A stretch of DNA of 64,000 nt from Rhodopseudomonas telluris (GCF_042432815.1 NZ_JBHLWM010000005.1:1019614-1083613), one strand, 5' to 3'. Shown: positions 17,367 through 26,904, counted from the stretch's first letter. A program made the numbers and translations. Notes: generated from the sequence alone by a model not told the origin.

Positions 17367-17502
17367 GACATGATCCCTTCGGTGACGACAAAACCGCGTC
17401 GCGCTGCTTGAGACATTCGTGACAGCGCGCTGCGAAACGTGTCGCTACGTAAACGCGAGATTGGGAAAGACGTACAGACCTCTTGCGAACGAATGGTGAT
17501 GT

Positions 17503-17550
17503 CATGTAACTTCAGTACATGTAACAAATGTAACTTTGTAAATTTTGTAA
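17503..17550. promoter_or_regulatory. Repeat-rich control region between aceA and its regulator
   Basis: Three direct ATGTAAC repeats start at 17504, 17519 and 17528. Two TTTGTAA repeats nine bases apart start at 17535 and 17544. An inverted repeat CATGTA-N7-TACATG lies at 17503-17521. This AT-rich island in GC-rich DNA is the likely operator of the XRE-family regulator. The TTTGTAA units resemble the TTTGCAAA half-sites of actinobacterial RamB, which is a similarity, not proof. Confidence 0.5.
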
Positions 17551-17587
17551 AAATCTGCCAGCAGGCGAAGCTGAAGGAACTGTGAAA

Positions 17588-19018
17588 ATGGCCGGCGAAT
17601 CCGGTAAAAAACTGTTCGTCGGGCCGCGATTCCGGCGGATTCGCCAGCAGCTCGGCCTGTCACAGACCCAGATCGCCGAAGGATTGGGCATTTCCCCCAG
17701 CTACGTCAACCTGATCGAGCGCAACCAGCGCCCGGTGACCGCTCAGATCCTTTTGAGGCTGGCCGAGACCTACGACCTCGATTTGCGCGACCTGGCGACC
17801 GCCGACGAGGACCGGTTCTTCGCCGAGCTCAACGAGATCTTTTCCGACCCGCTGTTCCGCCAGATCGACCTGCCCAAGCAGGAGCTGAAAGACCTTGCCG
17901 AGCTCTGCCCCGGCGTCACCCACTCGCTGCAGCGGCTGTACGCCGCCTATACGGAGGCGCGGCGCGGCGAAACCATGGTGGCGGCGCAGATGGCGGACCG
18001 CGAGCAGATCCGCTACGAGGCCAACCCGATCGAGCGCGTCCGCGACCTGATCGAGGCCAACCGCAATTACTTCCCCGAACTCGAGCAGGCCGCCGAGACG
18101 GTGCGGGACGAGCTCAACGTCACCTCGCAGGAGCTGTTCGGCGCGCTCGCCGACCGCCTGCGCGAACGGCATTCGATCACCACGCGGATCATGCCGGTGG
18201 ACGTGATGCGCGAGACGCTGCGCCGGTTCGACCGCCACCGCCGCCAGTTGCTGATCTCCGAGCTGGTCGATTTCCAGGGCCGCGCGTTCCAGACCGGGCT
18301 GACCGAATACGGCAGCGTGATGGACGGCATCGTCGCCCGCACCGGCTCGCTCGACGACGGCGCGCGGCGGCTGTTCCGGATCACGCTGGGCAATTACTTC
18401 GCCGCCGCGGTGATGATGCCCTACGCGGCGTTCCATGCCGCGGTCGAGCAGCTCAGCTACGACGTCAACGTGCTGGCGCAGCGCTTCAACGCCGGCTTCG
18501 AGCAGGTCTGCCATCGCCTCACAACGCTGCAGCGGCCCAACGCGCGCGGCGTGCCATTCTTCCTGCTGCGCGTCGACAACGCTGGCAACGTCTCCAAGCG
18601 GTTTTCGTCCGGCACCTTCCCGTTCTCGAAATTCGGCGGCACCTGCCCGCTGTGGAACGTGCACTCGACCTTCGACACGCCGGATCGCCTGCTCAAGCAG
18701 GTCATCGAACTGCCGGACGGCAGCCGCTACTTCTCGATCGCCCAGATGGTCCGCCGCCCGGTCGCGCCGCACCCGCAGCCGCAACCGCGCTTCGCCCTCG
18801 GCCTCGGCTGCGAAATCCGCCACGCCTCCAAACTGATCTACGCCGCCGGCATGGACCTCGACAAAGCCGAAGGCACCCCGATCGGCGTCAACTGCCGTCT
18901 CTGCGAACGCGAACACTGCAGCCAACGCGCCGAACCGCCGATCACCAGGACGCTGATTTTGGACGAGAACACGCGACGGGCAAGCAGCTTTGCGTTCAGT
19001 AATGCGAGGGAGTTGTGA
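17588..19018 (+). CDS. XRE-family short-chain fatty acid regulator (ScfR/RamB-like)
   Basis: About 476 residues from ATG 17588, nine bases after GAAGGA; an in-frame GTG at 17582 is too close to that site. An N-terminal HTH_XRE domain (FRRIRQQLGLSQTQIAEGLGISPSYVNLIERNQRPV, about residues 15-50) is followed by a large ligand-sensing region and a C-terminal DUF2083-type domain with four conserved cysteines (GLGCEIRHA, GVNCRLCEREHCSQRA). Family members control isocitrate lyase and propionate/acetate genes in response to acyl-CoA. Divergence from aceA supports that target. Activator or repressor action cannot be told. Confidence 0.85.
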   Translation: MAGESGKKLFVGPRFRRIRQQLGLSQTQIAEGLGISPSYVNLIERNQRPVTAQILLRLAETYDLDLRDLATADEDRFFAELNEIFSDPLFRQIDLPKQELKDLAELCPGVTHSLQRLYAAYTEARRGETMVAAQMADREQIRYEANPIERVRDLIEANRNYFPELEQAAETVRDELNVTSQELFGALADRLRERHSITTRIMPVDVMRETLRRFDRHRRQLLISELVDFQGRAFQTGLTEYGSVMDGIVARTGSLDDGARRLFRITLGNYFAAAVMMPYAAFHAAVEQLSYDVNVLAQRFNAGFEQVCHRLTTLQRPNARGVPFFLLRVDNAGNVSKRFSSGTFPFSKFGGTCPLWNVHSTFDTPDRLLKQVIELPDGSRYFSIAQMVRRPVAPHPQPQPRFALGLGCEIRHASKLIYAAGMDLDKAEGTPIGVNCRLCEREHCSQRAEPPITRTLILDENTRRASSFAFSNAREL

Positions 19019-19055
19019 GGCGGCGTTCCGTCCTCGCCCGCTCTGCATGACTCCC

Positions 19056-19136
19056 GGTCATTGCGAGCGAAGCGAAGCAATCCACAGCCGCAGCACGGCG
19101 CTGGATTGCTTCGTCGCTTCGCTCCTCGCAATGACG
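19056..19136. repeat. Palindromic repeat, GTCATTGCGAG family
   Basis: GGTCATTGCGAGCGAAGCGAAGCAATCCA pairs with TGGATTGCTTCGTCGCTTCGCTCCTCGCAATGAC in two nested hairpins. It lies just downstream of the regulator stop. Confidence 0.75.
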
Positions 19137-19176
19137 CGGGGATTATTCTGCCCGAAGCCGCCAACGCCCGCACCGC

Positions 19177-19267
19177 CCGTCATGGCCGGGCTTGACCCGG
19201 CCATCCATCCCAACAACAGTCAGCTCTTCTGATTTGATGGATCGCCGGGTCGAGCCCGGCGATGACG
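19177..19267. repeat. Palindromic repeat, GTCATGGCCGGG family
   Basis: Two palindromes (CATGGCCGGGCTTGACCCGGCCATCC and GGATCGCCGGGTCGAGCCCGGCGATGACG) enclosed by CGTCAT/ATGACG ends. Its right edge supplies an ATG at 19262 that looks like a start codon but belongs to the repeat. Confidence 0.72.
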
Positions 19268-19282
19268 TTTCGTGAGGTGGCG

Positions 19283-20629
19283 ATGCTGCGGATCAATTCG
19301 ATGCTAGAACGATCGTGCGGGCTCGTCGCCGCGTTGGCAGTATCGGCCGCAATAACCCTGTCCGCCTCCCCCGCCCTCGCCCAGCGCGGTGCGTCCTGCC
19401 ATGGCGGGCAGAGCTTCGATCAGTTTCTCGCCGGGCTGAAACAGCAGGCCGTCGCCGCCGGGGTGTCGCAGCGGGCGATCGCGGCGGCCTCGCCGTATCT
19501 CGTGTACGATCAGGGCATCGTCAATCGCGATCGCGGGCAGCGGGTGTTCGGGCAGATCTTCACGGTGTTCGCCGGGCGGATGGCGTCGGAGGGACGGCGC
19601 GTCAAGGGCCAGCAGCTGATCAAGCAATACGCGCAGGCATTCGCGCGCGCCGAGAAGGAATATGGCGTGCCGCCGGCGGTGATCGCGGCGTTCTGGGCGC
19701 TGGAAAGCGACTTCGGCGCCGTGCAGGGCAATCTCTCGACGCTGCGTTCGCTGGTGTCGTTGGCCTATGACTGCCGCCGCTCCGAGATGTTTCAGCAGGA
19801 GACCATCGCGGCGCTGAAGATCGTCGACCGCGGCGATCTGGCGCCCGGCGAGATGATCGGCTCGTGGGCCGGCGAACTCGGCCAGACCCAATTCCTGCCG
19901 CGGCACTATTTCGACTACGCGGTCGACTATGACGGCGACGGCCACCGCGACCTGCTGCACAGCGCACCCGACGTGATCGGCTCGACCGCTCACTACATCG
20001 CGGCCGGCCTGAAATGGCGCCGCGGCGAGCCGTGGCTGCAGGAGGTGCAGGTGCCGGCCAATCTGCCGTGGGATCAGGCCGATCTCACGGTGAAGCAGCC
20101 GCGCTCGCAATGGGCGCAGTGGGGCGTCAGCTATGCGGACGGACGGCCGCTGCCGAAGGACGACATGCCGGCGTCGCTGTTGCTGCCGATGGGCCGGCAC
20201 GGCCCGGCGTTCCTCGCCTATGCGAACTTCGCCGCCTACACGGAGTGGAACAACTCGCTGATCTACTCGACCACCGCGGCGTATCTCGCGACCCGCATCG
20301 CCGGGGCCGCGCCGATGCGCAAGCCCACCGCGCAGGTCGCGCAGCTGTCGTTCAACGAGATGAAGCAGCTTCAACAACTATTGGTGCGCGCCGGCTTCGA
20401 CGTCGGCAAGGTCGACGGCGTGCTCGGCCAGCAGACCCGCACGGCCGTGAAGGCGATGCAGGTCAAATACGGACTGCCGGCGGATTCCTGGCCGACCGCG
20501 GAATTGCTGACCCGGATGGGCGGCTCGGCGTCACCCGCGCCTTCCGCCTCCGCCGAGCCGCCGCTCGGCCAATCCGATGCGCCGCCGGCGGAGCGTCGCC
20601 GCCGTCCGCCGGCGCCTTTACCGCAGTAG
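19283..20629 (+). CDS. Lytic murein transglycosylase with peptidoglycan-binding domain
   Basis: About 448 residues from ATG 19283 (preceded by GAGGTGG). A signal peptide (... SASPALAQRG) leads to an MltB-type SLT domain: FAGRMASEGRRVKGQQLIKQY, then PPAVIAAFWALESDFGAVQGN with catalytic E141, GQTQFLPRHYFDYAVDYDGDGHRDL, and a C-terminal PG_binding_1 domain (QLQQLLVRAGFDVGKVDGVLGQQTRTAVKAMQ). It cleaves the MurNAc-GlcNAc bond in the periplasm to form 1,6-anhydro-MurNAc. The C-terminal tail is Pro/Ala-rich and disordered. No lipobox, so it is probably soluble periplasmic. Confidence 0.88.
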   Translation: MLRINSMLERSCGLVAALAVSAAITLSASPALAQRGASCHGGQSFDQFLAGLKQQAVAAGVSQRAIAAASPYLVYDQGIVNRDRGQRVFGQIFTVFAGRMASEGRRVKGQQLIKQYAQAFARAEKEYGVPPAVIAAFWALESDFGAVQGNLSTLRSLVSLAYDCRRSEMFQQETIAALKIVDRGDLAPGEMIGSWAGELGQTQFLPRHYFDYAVDYDGDGHRDLLHSAPDVIGSTAHYIAAGLKWRRGEPWLQEVQVPANLPWDQADLTVKQPRSQWAQWGVSYADGRPLPKDDMPASLLLPMGRHGPAFLAYANFAAYTEWNNSLIYSTTAAYLATRIAGAAPMRKPTAQVAQLSFNEMKQLQQLLVRAGFDVGKVDGVLGQQTRTAVKAMQVKYGLPADSWPTAELLTRMGGSASPAPSASAEPPLGQSDAPPAERRRRPPAPLPQ

Positions 20630-20812
20630 AGCGTTTTCAAGCGAAGTGGAGGCCGGCTCGCGTGAAGAAAACGCGTCCGGGCAACAAGCGGGAGCTGCGG
20701 CTCTGAACCCGATCAGAGCCGCCGCAGATCCCGCGAAATTTCATCTGCCGGCACGTTCCAAGTTTCGCCGACTTGCACTAGGGTCGCGCGCAACAAAAAC
20801 CGGAGGAAGAAC

Positions 20813-21997
20813 GTGCGTCATCTGTCTCTCGTTGCCGCCGCCGCCCTTGCGCTGACCGGAGCGGTCGCCGCAAAGGCCGACGATCTCAAGATCGCGCTGA
20901 TTTACGGCAAGACCGGCCCGCTCGAGGCTTACGCCAAGCAGACCGAGACCGGCCTGATGATGGGGCTGGAATACGCCACCAAGGGCACGATGATGCTCGA
21001 CGGCCGCAAGATCGTCGTCATCACCAAGGATGATCAGAGCAAGCCCGACCTCTCCAAGGCCGCGCTCGCCGAAGCCTATCAGGACGACGGCGCCGACATC
21101 GCGATCGGCACCTCCTCGTCGGCCGCCGCGCTGGCCGATCTGCCGGTCGCCGAAGAGAACAAGAAGATCCTGATCGTCGAGCCGGCGGTCGCCGACCAGA
21201 TCACCGGCGAGAAGTGGAATCGCTACATCTTCCGCACCGGCCGCAACTCCTCGCAGGACGCGATCTCCAATGCGGTCGCGATCGGCAAGCCGGGCGTCAC
21301 CATCGCCACGCTGGCGCAGGACTACGCGTTCGGCCGCGACGGCGTCGCCGCCTTCAAGGAGGCCCTCGGCAAGACCGGCGCCACCCTTGCCGCCGAAGAA
21401 TACGTCCCGACCACCACGACCGACTTCACCGCGGTCGGCCAGCGGCTGTTCGATGCGCTCAAGGACAAGCCCGGCAAGAAGATCATCTGGGTGGTGTGGG
21501 CCGGCGGCGGCGATCCCTTGACCAAGCTGCAGGATATGGACCCGAAGCGCTACGGCATCGAGCTGTCCACCGGCGGCAACATCCTCCCGGCGCTGGCCGC
21601 CTACAAGCGCCTGCCCGGCATGGAAGGCGCGACCTATTACTACTACGACATCCCCAAGAACCCGATCAACGACTGGCTCGTGACCGAGCATCAGAAGCGC
21701 TTAAACGCGCCGCCGGATTTCTTCACCGCGGGCGGATTCTCGGCCGCGATGGCGGTGGTCACCGCCGTGCAGAAGGCGAAGTCGACCGACACCGAGAAGC
21801 TGATCGCCGCCATGGAGGGCATGGAATTCGACACGCCCAAGGGCAAGATGATGTTCCGCAAGGAAGATCATCAGGCGCTGCAGAGCATGTATCACTTCAA
21901 GGTCAAGGTCGATCCCAACCTCGCCTGGGCCGCGCTCGAGCCGGTGCGCGAACTCAAGATCGAGGACATGACGATCCCGATCAAGAACAAGAAGTAA
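20813..21997 (+). CDS. Branched-chain amino acid type ABC substrate-binding protein
   Basis: 394 residues. GTG start at 20813 with a strong GGAGGAAGA site. The signal peptide MRHLSLVAAAALALTGAVAAKAD is followed by a Peripla_BP_6 (LivK-type) fold beginning DLKIALIYGKTGPLEAYAKQTETG. It captures a ligand in the periplasm for the permease genes downstream (livG, F, H, M-like). In Rhodopseudomonas relatives this family takes amino acids but also aromatic and dicarboxylic acids, so the ligand cannot be set from sequence. Two palindromic repeats separate it from the first ATPase gene. Confidence 0.86.
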   Translation: MRHLSLVAAAALALTGAVAAKADDLKIALIYGKTGPLEAYAKQTETGLMMGLEYATKGTMMLDGRKIVVITKDDQSKPDLSKAALAEAYQDDGADIAIGTSSSAAALADLPVAEENKKILIVEPAVADQITGEKWNRYIFRTGRNSSQDAISNAVAIGKPGVTIATLAQDYAFGRDGVAAFKEALGKTGATLAAEEYVPTTTTDFTAVGQRLFDALKDKPGKKIIWVVWAGGGDPLTKLQDMDPKRYGIELSTGGNILPALAAYKRLPGMEGATYYYYDIPKNPINDWLVTEHQKRLNAPPDFFTAGGFSAAMAVVTAVQKAKSTDTEKLIAAMEGMEFDTPKGKMMFRKEDHQALQSMYHFKVKVDPNLAWAALEPVRELKIEDMTIPIKNKK

Positions 21998-22017
21998 CAA
22001 CCCGTCAACCTTACGTT

Positions 22018-22118
22018 CGTCATTCCGGGGCGCGCGAAGCGCGAGCCCGGAATCCATAACCACCGCCGGGAGTATGGATTCCGGGCCTGCGCCCAAGAGG
22101 GCGCATCCCGGAATGACG
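22018..22118. repeat. Palindromic repeat, GTCATTCCGGGG family
   Basis: CGTCATTCCGGGGCGCGCGAAGCGCGAGCCCGGAATCC and GGATTCCGGGC...GCATCCCGGAATGACG form two hairpins. It begins 20 bases after the binding-protein stop. Confidence 0.75.
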
Positions 22119-22158
22119 AACTTGAACGATGAGGCGCGTCGCTTGTCACACTCACAGG

Positions 22159-22261
22159 TCGTCACCACCCGCGAAAGCGGGTGGCCCAGTATCCCAGAGC
22201 GGTTTCGACAAAACGGAAGCGCTGCGGCGTACTGGATCCTCCGCTTTCGCGGGTGATGACG
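22159..22261. repeat. Palindromic repeat, GTCACCACCCGCGAAAGCGGG family
   Basis: The GTCACCACCCGCGAAAGCGGGTGG hairpin at the left and a CCGCTTTCGCGGGTGATGAC end at the right enclose a less conserved centre with GGCCCAGTA / TACTGGATC arms. It is the only copy of this variant in the window. Confidence 0.65.
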
Positions 22262-22345
22262 TTGTGATTGGAGAGGCGCCGTGCACCACTCCTAATCCAC
22301 TCGGCGCCTTTAGATGATGCTCGAAACTGCGATGACCGCGTTGCC

Positions 22346-23110
22346 ATGACCTCCCTCGAAACCCAATCCCTCACCATCCGCTTCGGCGGCCATGTCGCGG
22401 TCGATGGGGTGAGCTGTGCGTTTCGGCCGGGCGAACTGACCGCGATCGTCGGGCCGAACGGCGCCGGCAAGACGACGTATTTCAACCTGATCTCCGGCCA
22501 GCTCAAGCCGAGCGCCGGCCGCATCCTGTTTGACGGCGCCGACATCACCAAAATGACCGCCCCGCTGCGCACCCGCGCCGGGCTCGGCCGCGCGTTCCAG
22601 CTTACCAATCTGTTTCCCAATCTCAGCGTCGAAGAGAACGTCCGCCTCGCCGTGCAGGCGCACAGCGGCACGCACTACGACATGCTGCGGCCGTGGCGCA
22701 CTCGCCGCGACCTGATCGACCGCGCCGACGCCATCCTCGACAGCGTCGCGCTGGGCAGCCGCCGCACCGTCGCCGCCACCGCGCTGTCGCACGGCGACCA
22801 GCGCAAGCTCGAAGTCGCGCTGATGATGGCGCTGGAGCCGAAGGTCTACATGTTCGACGAACCGACCGCCGGCATGAGCGTCGACGAAGTCCCGGTGGTG
22901 CTCGACCTGATCGCGCGGCTGAAAGCCGATCCGACCAAGATCATCCTGCTGGTCGAGCACAAGATGGACGTCGTCCGCTCCCTCGCCGACCGCATCATCG
23001 TTCTCCACCACGGCAAACTCGTCGCCGACGGCAAGCCCGCCGACGTCATCGCCTCGCCGATCGTGCAGGAAGCGTATCTGGGTATTGCGCCGGGGAAGAG
23101 TGCGGCGTGA
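22346..23110 (+). CDS. Branched-chain amino acid type ABC transporter ATPase (LivG-like)
   Basis: About 254 residues from ATG 22346 (MTSLETQSLTIRFGG). Walker A is GPNGAGKTT, the LivG-specific GRAFQLTNLFPNLSVEENV region follows, the signature is LSHGDQRK and Walker B is VYMFDEPTAG. It forms a cytoplasmic heterodimer with the LivF-like ATPase. It is separated from livF by about 360 bases filled with C-rich palindromes rather than a promoter I can recognise. The frame is open upstream of the chosen ATG; the inner ATG matches family starts. Confidence 0.88.
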   Translation: MTSLETQSLTIRFGGHVAVDGVSCAFRPGELTAIVGPNGAGKTTYFNLISGQLKPSAGRILFDGADITKMTAPLRTRAGLGRAFQLTNLFPNLSVEENVRLAVQAHSGTHYDMLRPWRTRRDLIDRADAILDSVALGSRRTVAATALSHGDQRKLEVALMMALEPKVYMFDEPTAGMSVDEVPVVLDLIARLKADPTKIILLVEHKMDVVRSLADRIIVLHHGKLVADGKPADVIASPIVQEAYLGIAPGKSAA

Positions 23111-23148
23111 AGATGATGTTGATGGCAAACTATCCCCGCATGCGAACG

Positions 23149-23262
23149 AGCCCCCTCCCCCTTGCGGGGAGGGTTGGGGTGGGGGTCCACAACGGGACGC
23201 CATCCTCGTGGCCCCCCCACCCCCGACCCCTCCCCGCAAGGGGGAGGGGAGAAGAGGCGCCG
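23149..23262. repeat. C-rich palindromic repeat (CCCCTCCCC family), copy 1
   Basis: A CCCCCTCCCCCTTGCGGGG-type palindrome at the left and CCCCTCCCCGCAAGGGGGAGGGG at the right. The right half (23210-23262) is a nearly exact direct repeat of 23397-23449, about 50 bases long. Related copy at 48386. Confidence 0.7.
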
Positions 23263-23331
23263 CGCAAATATGAAGACGCAATAAGTAACTCGATGGAGAT
23301 GCTGATAACGCTCTCTCCCCGCGCGCCGACG

Positions 23332-23449
23332 GGCTCCCTCTCCCGCTTGCGGGAGAGGGTTGGGGTGAGGGCGACGCAAGGATGGCGTCCCGTTGTGGCC
23401 CCCCACCCCCGACCCCTCCCCGCAAGGGGGAGGGGAGAAGAGGCGCCTC
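23332..23449. repeat. C-rich palindromic repeat (CCCCTCCCC family), copy 2
   Basis: Left palindrome GGCTCCCTCTCCCGCTTGCGGGAGAGGG, right palindrome CCCCTCCCCGCAAGGGGGAGGGG. It sits 19 bases before the livF start codon, immediately upstream of the ribosome binding site. Confidence 0.7.
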
Positions 23450-23468
23450 GTTGTGGAGCGAGAGGAGA

Positions 23469-24191
<723 letters not shown>

Positions 24192-24212
24192 GTTCTTACT
24201 CTCGCCCTCTCC

Positions 24213-24294
24213 CCGTCATTGCGAGGAGCGCAGCGACGAAGCAATCCAGCGCCGTGCTCGGGAGTGGATTGCTTCGCTTCGCTCGCAATGACGG
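24213..24294. repeat. Palindromic repeat, GTCATTGCGAG family
   Basis: CCGTCATTGCGAGGAGCGCAGCGACGAAGCAATCCA pairs with TGGATTGCTTCGCTTCGCTCGCAATGACGG. It fills the gap between livF and livH, ending nine bases before the livH start. Confidence 0.75.
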
Positions 24295-24303
24295 AGGCCT
24301 CCC

Positions 24304-25320
24304 ATGACCGACATCCCCGCCTCCACCTCCGATCCGCTGCCGCAGGCCAAGCGCGATCTGTTGCCGGTGCTGCTGCCGGTGATCCTGGCGCTGCTGATGC
24401 TGCCGCTGGTCGGTTCGTTCTCGTCGTGGGTGACGCTGACCATCGCCAGTCTGGCGATGGGGATGATGATCTTCACCATGGCGTCGGGCCTGACGCTGGT
24501 GTTCGGGCTGATGGACGTGCTCAACTTCGGCCACGGCGCATTCATCTCGGTCGGCGCCTATATCGCCACACTGGTGCTGCTGCCGCTGGCGGCGATGTCG
24601 CAGGCCGACTCGCTGCTGATCAATCTGGCGGTGCTGGCACCGGCGGCGCTGGCCGCGATGGCGGTGTCGGGCGCGCTAGGCCTCGTCGTCGAGCGCGTGC
24701 TGATCCTGCCGGTGTACGGCCAGCATCTGAAGCAGATCCTGATGACCACCGGCGGACTGATCGTGGCAGAGCAGGCGCTCTACGCGCTGTGGGGGCCACA
24801 GATCATTCCGCTGCCGCTGCCGGACGCGCTGCGTGGCTCGTTCATCATCGGCGATATCGCCATCGCCAAATATCGCCTGCTGGTGATGCTGGTCGGGTTG
24901 ATCGTGTTCGTCGGCATCCAGCTGACGCTGAACCGCACCAAGATCGGCCTGTTGATCCGCGCCGGCGTCGAAAACCGCGAGATGGTCGAGGCGCTCGGCT
25001 ATCACGTCAAGCGGCTGTTCCTCGGCGTGTTCATGGTCGGCTCGGCGCTGGCCGGGCTCGGCGGCGTGATGTGGGCCTTGTATCGCGAGCAGGTCCACGC
25101 CTCGATGGGCAACGAGCTCACCGTCTTGATTTTCATCGTGGTGATCATCGGCGGGCTTGGCTCGGTCGGCGGCTGCTTCATCGGGGCGCTGCTGGTGGCG
25201 ATGGTCGCCAATTACGGCGGCTTCCTGGTGCCGAAGCTGACGTTGGTCTCCAACATTCTCTTGATGGTCGCCATCCTGATGTGGCGGCCGCGCGGACTCT
25301 ACGCGGTGACGTCACGATGA
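24304..25320 (+). CDS. Branched-chain amino acid type ABC permease (LivH-like)
   Basis: 338 residues, inner-membrane permease with about eight hydrophobic helices. LivH-family features include GLTLVFGLMDVLNFGHGAF, GLVVERVLILP, RTKIGLLIRAGVENREMVEALGY and GGLGSVGGCFIGALLVAM. It forms the translocation pore with the LivM-like subunit. The stop codon overlaps the next ATG in ATGA (25317-25320), which couples translation. The AGGCCTCCC before the start is partly contributed by the end of a palindromic repeat. Confidence 0.88.
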   Translation: MTDIPASTSDPLPQAKRDLLPVLLPVILALLMLPLVGSFSSWVTLTIASLAMGMMIFTMASGLTLVFGLMDVLNFGHGAFISVGAYIATLVLLPLAAMSQADSLLINLAVLAPAALAAMAVSGALGLVVERVLILPVYGQHLKQILMTTGGLIVAEQALYALWGPQIIPLPLPDALRGSFIIGDIAIAKYRLLVMLVGLIVFVGIQLTLNRTKIGLLIRAGVENREMVEALGYHVKRLFLGVFMVGSALAGLGGVMWALYREQVHASMGNELTVLIFIVVIIGGLGSVGGCFIGALLVAMVANYGGFLVPKLTLVSNILLMVAILMWRPRGLYAVTSR

Positions 25321-26384
25321 TGATCCTGTCCGGCGATCCGCCGCGCAGCCGGGTGCTGTCGCTGATCCTGATCGCGATCGTGGTGGTGCTGGCGCTCACG
25401 CCATTCCTGTTTCCCGGTGCCAAGCCGCTCAACGTCGCCGCCAAGATCTGCATCTTCGCGGCGCTGGTGGCGTCCTACGACCTCTTGCTCGGCTACACCG
25501 GCACGGTGTCGTTCGCCCACACGATGTTCTACGGCATCGGCAGCTACGCAGTGGCGATCGCGCTGTACGGCATGGGGCCGAGTTGGGCAGCAGTCGGCGC
25601 CGGCATCGTCATCGGCCTGCCGCTGGCGGCGCTGCTGGCGCTGGCGATCGGGCTGTTCTCGCTGCGGGTCGAGGCGATCTTCTTTGCGATGATCACGCTG
25701 GCGGTCGCCTCCGCCTTCCTGGTGCTGGCGTCGCAATTGTCGTGGCTGACCGGCGGCGAGGACGGCCGGAGCTTCAGCCTGCCGGAGCTGCTGCGACCCG
25801 GCACGGTGTTCATCAAGGATTTCTTCGGGGTGCGGATCAACGGCCGCATCCTGACCTACTACATCATCCTGATCGGCTGCGCCGGCATGATCCTGGCGCT
25901 GCTGCGGGTGGTGAACTCGCCGTTCGGCCGGGTGCTGCAGGCGGTCCGCGAGAACCGCTTCCGCGCCGAGGCGCTGGGCTATCGCACCGTCTTCCACCTC
26001 ACCTACGCCAACGTGCTGGCCGCGCTGGTGGCCGCCGCCGCCGGCGTGCTCAACGCGATGTGGCTGCGCTATGCCGGACCCGACACCTCGCTGAGCTTCT
26101 CGATCATGCTGGATATCCTGCTGATGGTGGTGATCGGCGGCATGGGCACGATCTACGGCGCGATCATCGGCGCCACCATCTTCATCCTGGCGCAAAACTA
26201 TCTGCAAGCGCTGATGGGGGCGGCCTCGACCGCCGCCGCCGATGCCGGGCTGCCGCTGCTGCCGGGGTTGCTGCATCCGGATCGCTGGCTGCTGTGGCTC
26301 GGCCTGCTGTTCGTCGCCAGCGTGTATTTCTTCCCGACCGGGATCGTCGGCCGGCTGCGCGGCGGGCAGAAATCAGCCGGCTAA
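25317..26384 (+). CDS. Branched-chain amino acid type ABC permease (LivM-like)
   Basis: 355 residues from ATG 25317 (MMILSGDPP). Hydrophobic throughout, with the LivM hallmarks SYDLLLGYTGTVSFAHTMFYGIGSYAVAI, GLFSLRVEAIFFAMITLAVA, GRVLQAVRENRFRAEALGY and VVIGGMGTIYGAIIGA. With LivH it forms the membrane channel of the importer. It is the last gene of the five-gene cluster; no clear terminator hairpin follows. The substrate depends on the 20813 binding protein and is unknown. Confidence 0.88.
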   Translation: MMILSGDPPRSRVLSLILIAIVVVLALTPFLFPGAKPLNVAAKICIFAALVASYDLLLGYTGTVSFAHTMFYGIGSYAVAIALYGMGPSWAAVGAGIVIGLPLAALLALAIGLFSLRVEAIFFAMITLAVASAFLVLASQLSWLTGGEDGRSFSLPELLRPGTVFIKDFFGVRINGRILTYYIILIGCAGMILALLRVVNSPFGRVLQAVRENRFRAEALGYRTVFHLTYANVLAALVAAAAGVLNAMWLRYAGPDTSLSFSIMLDILLMVVIGGMGTIYGAIIGATIFILAQNYLQALMGAASTAAADAGLPLLPGLLHPDRWLLWLGLLFVASVYFFPTGIVGRLRGGQKSAG

Positions 26385-26470
26385 ACCGGGACCAAAGTCG
26401 TAAGACGCATGGCTCCTGTGCGCTCCTGACGCGCAGGCTGACCGGTATCATCTGCGCCAGATCAATTTCG

Positions 26471-26484
26471 TGTGCAACTGCACA
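26471..26484. promoter_or_regulatory. Perfect inverted repeat upstream of small membrane protein
   Basis: TGTGCA-AC-TGCACA, a perfect dyad 115 bases before the start of the next gene. It could be an operator of an unidentified regulator. The rest of the 26385-26598 gap shows no gene. Confidence 0.3.
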
Positions 26485-26598
26485 AAGTATCCTGTTGCCG
26501 TTCGGGGCGCTTTCTCACCTCCGCGCCCCATCGACTTAGGACACCCCGCTTATTCGGATACCGAACAGGCGGATCGTCCGAGCAACAGGAAATTGGAA

Positions 26599-26904
26599 AT
26601 GACACTTCTTTTGGTGCTGACCGCACTGGCTTTCGGGGCCGCCGTCGTGGTGGCAGGTGTACTCGCAACCGCCGCTCCGGCCGGCAAACTGGTGTCGCAG
26701 GCCGCCGGCGCCGCCACCATGGTGGTCTCGCCGATCGTCACGCTGGTGATCGCCATCGTGCTCGGCAAGATCGGCCTCGGCGGCGACGGCTTCGGGGCGA
26801 GCGAGATCCTGCGCGCCGCGGCCCTGCCAGCGTTCGGCACGCTGTTCGTGGCCCCGTTCGCCTTCTGGTTCTTCCGCCGCCAGCGCCGCACGCTCGCCGC
26901 CTGA
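26599..26904 (+). CDS. Small hydrophobic membrane protein, unknown function
   Basis: About 101 residues from ATG 26599 (AGGA eight bases upstream). Three hydrophobic segments can be seen: MTLLLVLTALAFGAAVVVAG, MVVSPIVTLVIAIVLGKI and ALPAFGTLFVAPFAFWFF, ending in a basic FRRQRRTLAA tail, so it is an inner-membrane protein with a likely cytoplasmic C-terminus. No family is recognised. About 290 bases without a recognisable gene follow before the flavoprotein gene. Confidence 0.6.
   Translation: MTLLLVLTALAFGAAVVVAGVLATAAPAGKLVSQAAGAATMVVSPIVTLVIAIVLGKIGLGGDGFGASEILRAAALPAFGTLFVAPFAFWFFRRQRRTLAA

Noticed and set aside
19262..19282. Earlier ATG for the lytic transglycosylase
   Set aside because: This ATG lies in the end of a palindromic repeat and has no ribosome site; the ATG at 19283 with GAGGTGG begins a proper signal peptide.
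20630..20812. Strong promoter for the liv operon
   Set aside because: TTGCACT and neighbouring sequences do not form a -35/-10 pair at acceptable spacing, so none was called.
23149..23449. CRISPR-like direct repeats
   Set aside because: Only two long copies, palindromic and C-rich, with no regular spacers and no cas genes.
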